A stretch of DNA of 8,909 bases from Pseudomonadota bacterium (GTDB taxonomy: Bacteria; Desulfobacterota; Desulfobacteria; Desulfobacterales; Desulfobacteraceae): assembly GCA_018812385.1 (NCBI GenBank), contig JAHJDU010000175.1, forward strand, positions 1-8,909, in the 5' to 3' direction. Positions 6,792-8,909 of this stretch are shown here, piece by piece. The translations under genes were made by a program, and so were the position numbers. Below the pieces are notes generated by a model that saw only the letters and a program-made list of their open reading frames with translations, made no database searches and was not told the origin of the DNA. The first letter of the stretch is position 1. Each line of letters opens with the position of its first letter.

Positions 6792-7869
6792 TCAATTCCT
6801 CCGAAGTCTTTGTCATATTATCAATTTCGCCCAGCAATTGGTCCACAAGTTGATCCTGGTGTATTTTCCGAATTACTTTTCCTTTTTTAAATAAAATCCC
6901 CATGCCATCACCACCTGCAATACCTATATCTGCTTCCTTTGCTTCACCAGGACCGTTTACAATGCATCCCATAATAGCAACTTTAATCTGGGAAGGATGT
7001 TCAAGTAAAGCTTTTTCTACTTTCTCCGCAATTTTAAAAAGATCGATCTTACACCGCCCGCACGTTGGACAGGAAATAAGTTCCGGTCCCCTGCTTCTGA
7101 TCCCTAAAGCCCTTAAGATCTCAAACCCTGTCCTGATTTCTTCAATGGGATCCCTTGTCAATGAGACCCGGATAGTATCACCAAGGCCCTGGGCCAGCAG
7201 CATGCCGATGCCAATGGCTGATTTTGTGATGCCGGCATAAAGACCACCAGCCTCTGTTACCCCGACATGAAACGGCACGTTTGTTTTTAAAGACAATAAT
7301 TGGTAAGCCTTCACCGTCCTTGAAACATCCGAGGCTTTCAGGGAAACTTTAATGTCATAAAAATTTAAATCTTCAAGAATTTTTATATTGCGGATAGCGC
7401 TTTCCACCATAGCCTCGGCAGTTGTTCCAAGACGCTGTTCAATCTGCTTTTCAAGGGAGCCTGCATTCACACCGATTCTTATGGGAATGCCATGATCTTT
7501 TGCACAATCCACCACAGCCCTGATCTTTTTTGTTTCCCCGATATTGCCAGGATTTATTCTTAAAGCATCAGCACCTGCCTTTGCAGATGCCAGGGCCAGC
7601 CTGTAATCAAAATGAATATCTGCTATTATGGGGATGGTGATCTGCTGTTTGATCTTCTCAATGGCCAGGGCAGCTTCCATATCTGGAACGGCAACCCTTA
7701 TAATTTCACACCCTGCCTTTTCAAGGGCAAGAATCTGCCGGGTCGTAGCTTTCACATCCTGTGTCTGGGTATTGGTCATGGATTGGACGCAAATGGGCGC
7801 CTCAGAACCTATCTTAACATTTCCAATACTGATTTGACGGGTTACCCGTCTTTTTTGAACCAAAGGCAT
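6775..7869 (-). CDS. ispG: 4-hydroxy-3-methylbut-2-enyl diphosphate synthase (IspG/GcpE)
   Basis: IspG catalyses the penultimate step of the methylerythritol phosphate pathway, the reductive dehydration of MEcPP to HMBPP, using a [4Fe-4S] cluster and electrons from flavodoxin or ferredoxin. The 364-residue product is the compact bacterial form: an N-terminal TIM barrel (about 1-260) and a C-terminal cluster domain. The cluster ligands are C267 and C270 in the SCPTCGRC segment and C302 in GCIVNGPGE, with the conserved E309 beside the cluster. Recognisable barrel motifs include CVQSMTNT (27-34), DIHFDYRLA (84-92) and RINPGN (104-109). The ATG has AGGA 9 nt upstream (7879-7882) and gives the expected N-terminus. 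It heads the ispG-proS-rel cluster. A hairpin with a U-tract lies just upstream. No convincing promoter was found between that hairpin and the gene. Confidence 0.97.
   Translation of the reverse strand: MPLVQKRRVTRQISIGNVKIGSEAPICVQSMTNTQTQDVKATTRQILALEKAGCEIIRVAVPDMEAALAIEKIKQQITIPIIADIHFDYRLALASAKAGADALRINPGNIGETKKIRAVVDCAKDHGIPIRIGVNAGSLEKQIEQRLGTTAEAMVESAIRNIKILEDLNFYDIKVSLKASDVSRTVKAYQLLSLKTNVPFHVGVTEAGGLYAGITKSAIGIGMLLAQGLGDTIRVSLTRDPIEEIRTGFEILRALGIRSRGPELISCPTCGRCKIDLFKIAEKVEKALLEHPSQIKVAIMGCIVNGPGEAKEADIGIAGGDGMGILFKKGKVIRKIHQDQLVDQLLGEIDNMTKTSEELNGTKE
6797..6802 (-). promoter_or_regulatory. Strong ribosome binding site for proS inside ispG
   Basis: The minus strand reads GGAGGA, 5 nt before the proS ATG and within the last codons of ispG. 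It supports the proS start despite the 17-nt overlap and suggests proS is translated efficiently from the ispG message. Confidence 0.8.
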
Positions 7870-7891
7870 CTTAAATTTTCCTGCAATTTAT

Positions 7892-7928
7892 AAAAAGTAA
7901 AAACTTGGCATTTAAATAGTAAGCCAAG
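7892..7928 (-). terminator. Hairpin with U-tract between cbiR and ispG
   Basis: Read on the minus strand, CTTGGC (7928-7923) pairs with GCCAAG (7909-7904) around a 13-nt AT-rich loop and is followed by TTTTTACTTTTT (7903-7892). The stem is only 6 bp but the U-tract is good. The simplest reading is an intrinsic terminator for cbiR. Because it ends only 22 nt before the ispG ATG, any ispG promoter must either lie in that short space or read through the hairpin. Confidence 0.6.
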
Positions 7929-7973
7929 AAATATTCATCTTCTCAGAAATTAAAGATATCAAAACTGTTCTCT

Positions 7974-8090
7974 TTATTCAAGACAAGTGTCTTTGAAACT
8001 TTGGGCAAGCACAAGGGTATTAAAAAATTTGTTCAGCATATGATCCAGGCTGATGCTTTTTAATTCACTTTTTATTAATATTTGGAGCAA
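7974..8090 (-). CDS. Possible short reading frame overlapping the cbiR 3' end (tentative)
   Basis: In the +1 frame relative to cbiR the minus strand is open from 8117 down to a TAA at 7974-7976. A TTG at 8090 would give 38 residues, overlapping cbiR by 26 nt. The first ATG, at 8039, gives 21 residues beginning MLNKFFNTLVLAQSF and ending KDTCLE. No good ribosome binding site precedes either start. The peptide is not recognisable and has no clear membrane segment. It could be a coupled small protein, the tail of a decayed gene, or chance. Confidence 0.15.
   Translation of the reverse strand: MLQILIKSELKSISLDHMLNKFFNTLVLAQSFKDTCLE
7980..7993. repeat. 14-bp palindrome AAGACA-AG-TGTCTT
   Basis: Two perfect 6-bp half-sites, AAGACA and TGTCTT, are separated by 2 bp in the intergenic region upstream of ispG. 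The symmetry suits a dimeric regulator, but no matching promoter elements were seen and I recognise no known operator consensus. Confidence 0.35.
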
Positions 8091-8904
8091 TATTATTAAA
8101 ACTCTTTGAAAGAAAACTTAAGGATTGGTTTAAATTTTCAAGATTAAACACTTCAAGGCTGACCACCCCCGTAAAATTTTCCAGAATCATTTGAACCTGC
8201 CTGAAGTATTTTTCCGGCAATTTATCAAGGGATATGTGGTCTTTGATTTCATCTTCAAAAAACTCCACGCCATGCAAATGTATAATGGACGTCCTTGATT
8301 TATGTTTCTCAAAAGTTTGAAGAAGATCGTAATTGTATTTTATCTGGTGGCCGGCATCAATACACACGGACAGGTTAAATTCCTCCACCAGGATTTCAAT
8401 CAATGAAAAAGGGTAATCAATGGTTTCAATGGAAATGATAGAGGGATCAACAATATCTTTTAACAGGCCTTCCAGGCCTTGACGGATGTTGTCTGTCCAT
8501 TTTGCAAGCTTGCTTTGATTTCCCATATCCTTTTTTACATCTATCGGCATATCAAGGTGAAGGGTGTGGGTGGTGGGAGTTACAGGTTCAAAAAGATCCA
8601 TCACCTTTAAAAGTGTATCCCTGGCTTTCTGTCTTTTTTTCAAAGATTCACAGGTCAGACTCACATCAATGGGAAGATGGATATTATAGGTAAGATCATA
8701 TTTTTGGGATAAATATAAAAGCTCTTTTACATCGTCTTTTGAGGGCAGTACAAAGGCGGGTTGGCTTTCAAAAACAAGCAGTTCAATTTCATCAAAAAAT
8801 GGACCCAGTTTTTTTACATTGGGGATGATATGATCCGGAAAAATAAAAGACGTGGTGCCAAGCTTGAAAGGTTTGTCAGGCAGCATGGAATCCCTTAACT
8901 TCAT
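8065..8904 (-). CDS. cbiR: Predicted cobamide-remodelling phosphodiesterase CbiR (TIM barrel, AP-endonuclease 2 superfamily)
   Basis: CbiR-type enzymes cut the nucleotide loop of cobamides so that the lower base can be exchanged, and belong to the xylose isomerase-like/AP endonuclease 2 superfamily. With an ATG at 8904 the protein has 279 residues. The LGTTSFIFPDHI start of the barrel (15-26) and an IELLVFES strand (40-47) match what I recall of the family. Candidate metal-site residues are H76 (IHLPID), H116 (LHLD), E160 (SIETIDYP), D183 and H186 (CIDAGHQ), H209 and H211 (IHLHG) and E251 (SLEVFN). A TTG at 8907 or an ATG at 8886 are other possible starts. The window ends 5 nt upstream, so the ribosome binding site is not visible and a longer N-terminus cannot be excluded. 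A generic sugar phosphate isomerase/epimerase is the conservative name, and no other cobamide gene is in view. Confidence 0.75.
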   Translation of the reverse strand: MKLRDSMLPDKPFKLGTTSFIFPDHIIPNVKKLGPFFDEIELLVFESQPAFVLPSKDDVKELLYLSQKYDLTYNIHLPIDVSLTCESLKKRQKARDTLLKVMDLFEPVTPTTHTLHLDMPIDVKKDMGNQSKLAKWTDNIRQGLEGLLKDIVDPSIISIETIDYPFSLIEILVEEFNLSVCIDAGHQIKYNYDLLQTFEKHKSRTSIIHLHGVEFFEDEIKDHISLDKLPEKYFRQVQMILENFTGVVSLEVFNLENLNQSLSFLSKSFNNIAPNINKK

Positions 8905-8909
8905 CAATA

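Noticed and set aside
7870..7891. TATAAA just upstream of ispG as a -10 element
   Set aside because: No -35 hexamer lies at 16-18 bp, and the match is easily explained by the AT-rich terminator tail.

Overview
The window reads as chromosomal core DNA from an anaerobic, Gram-negative bacterium, most likely a sulfate reducer of the Desulfobacteraceae type (Desulfobacter/Desulfobacula-like). The reasons are inferential: a rubrerythrin beside a thioredoxin system, a BamD outer-membrane lipoprotein, a proline-tRNA ligase of the archaeal/eukaryotic type, a predicted cobamide-remodelling enzyme (CbiR), and moderately AT-rich codon use. No mobile element, CRISPR array, phage gene, rRNA or tRNA was seen.

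Left half (+ strand). Rubrerythrin (11-586) ends at a hairpin terminator (about 612-666). A near-consensus sigma-70 promoter (687-714) then starts a compact run: thioredoxin (trxA), thioredoxin reductase (trxB, 11 nt later) and a BamD-like lipoprotein (2 nt after trxB). Ribosomal protein L28 (rpmB, 2756-2950) follows after 83 nt with its own strong ribosome binding site, and the run closes at a 9-bp-stem terminator (2987-3028). Rubrerythrin and the thioredoxin pair form a peroxide/thiol defence block. BamD and L28 are housekeeping genes for outer-membrane assembly and the ribosome.

Right half (- strand, so read from right to left). cbiR (8065-8904) lies at the window edge and is followed by a 195-nt gap holding a hairpin plus U-tract. 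Then comes a tight cluster of ispG, proS and a bifunctional rel/spoT. ispG and proS overlap by 17 nt, and proS and rel are 3-9 nt apart depending on the rel start. This links isoprenoid precursor synthesis, prolyl-tRNA charging and the stringent response in one probable transcription unit, which converges on rpmB.

Every long gene belongs to a known family and looks intact. I found no clear undescribed system. The unexplained material is two short - strand reading frames, each overlapping the 3' end of the gene before it (3038-3145 at the rel end and 7974-8090 at the cbiR end), and a 14-bp palindrome between cbiR and ispG. The short frames are tentative and may be chance. There is no gene-free stretch longer than 300 bases.
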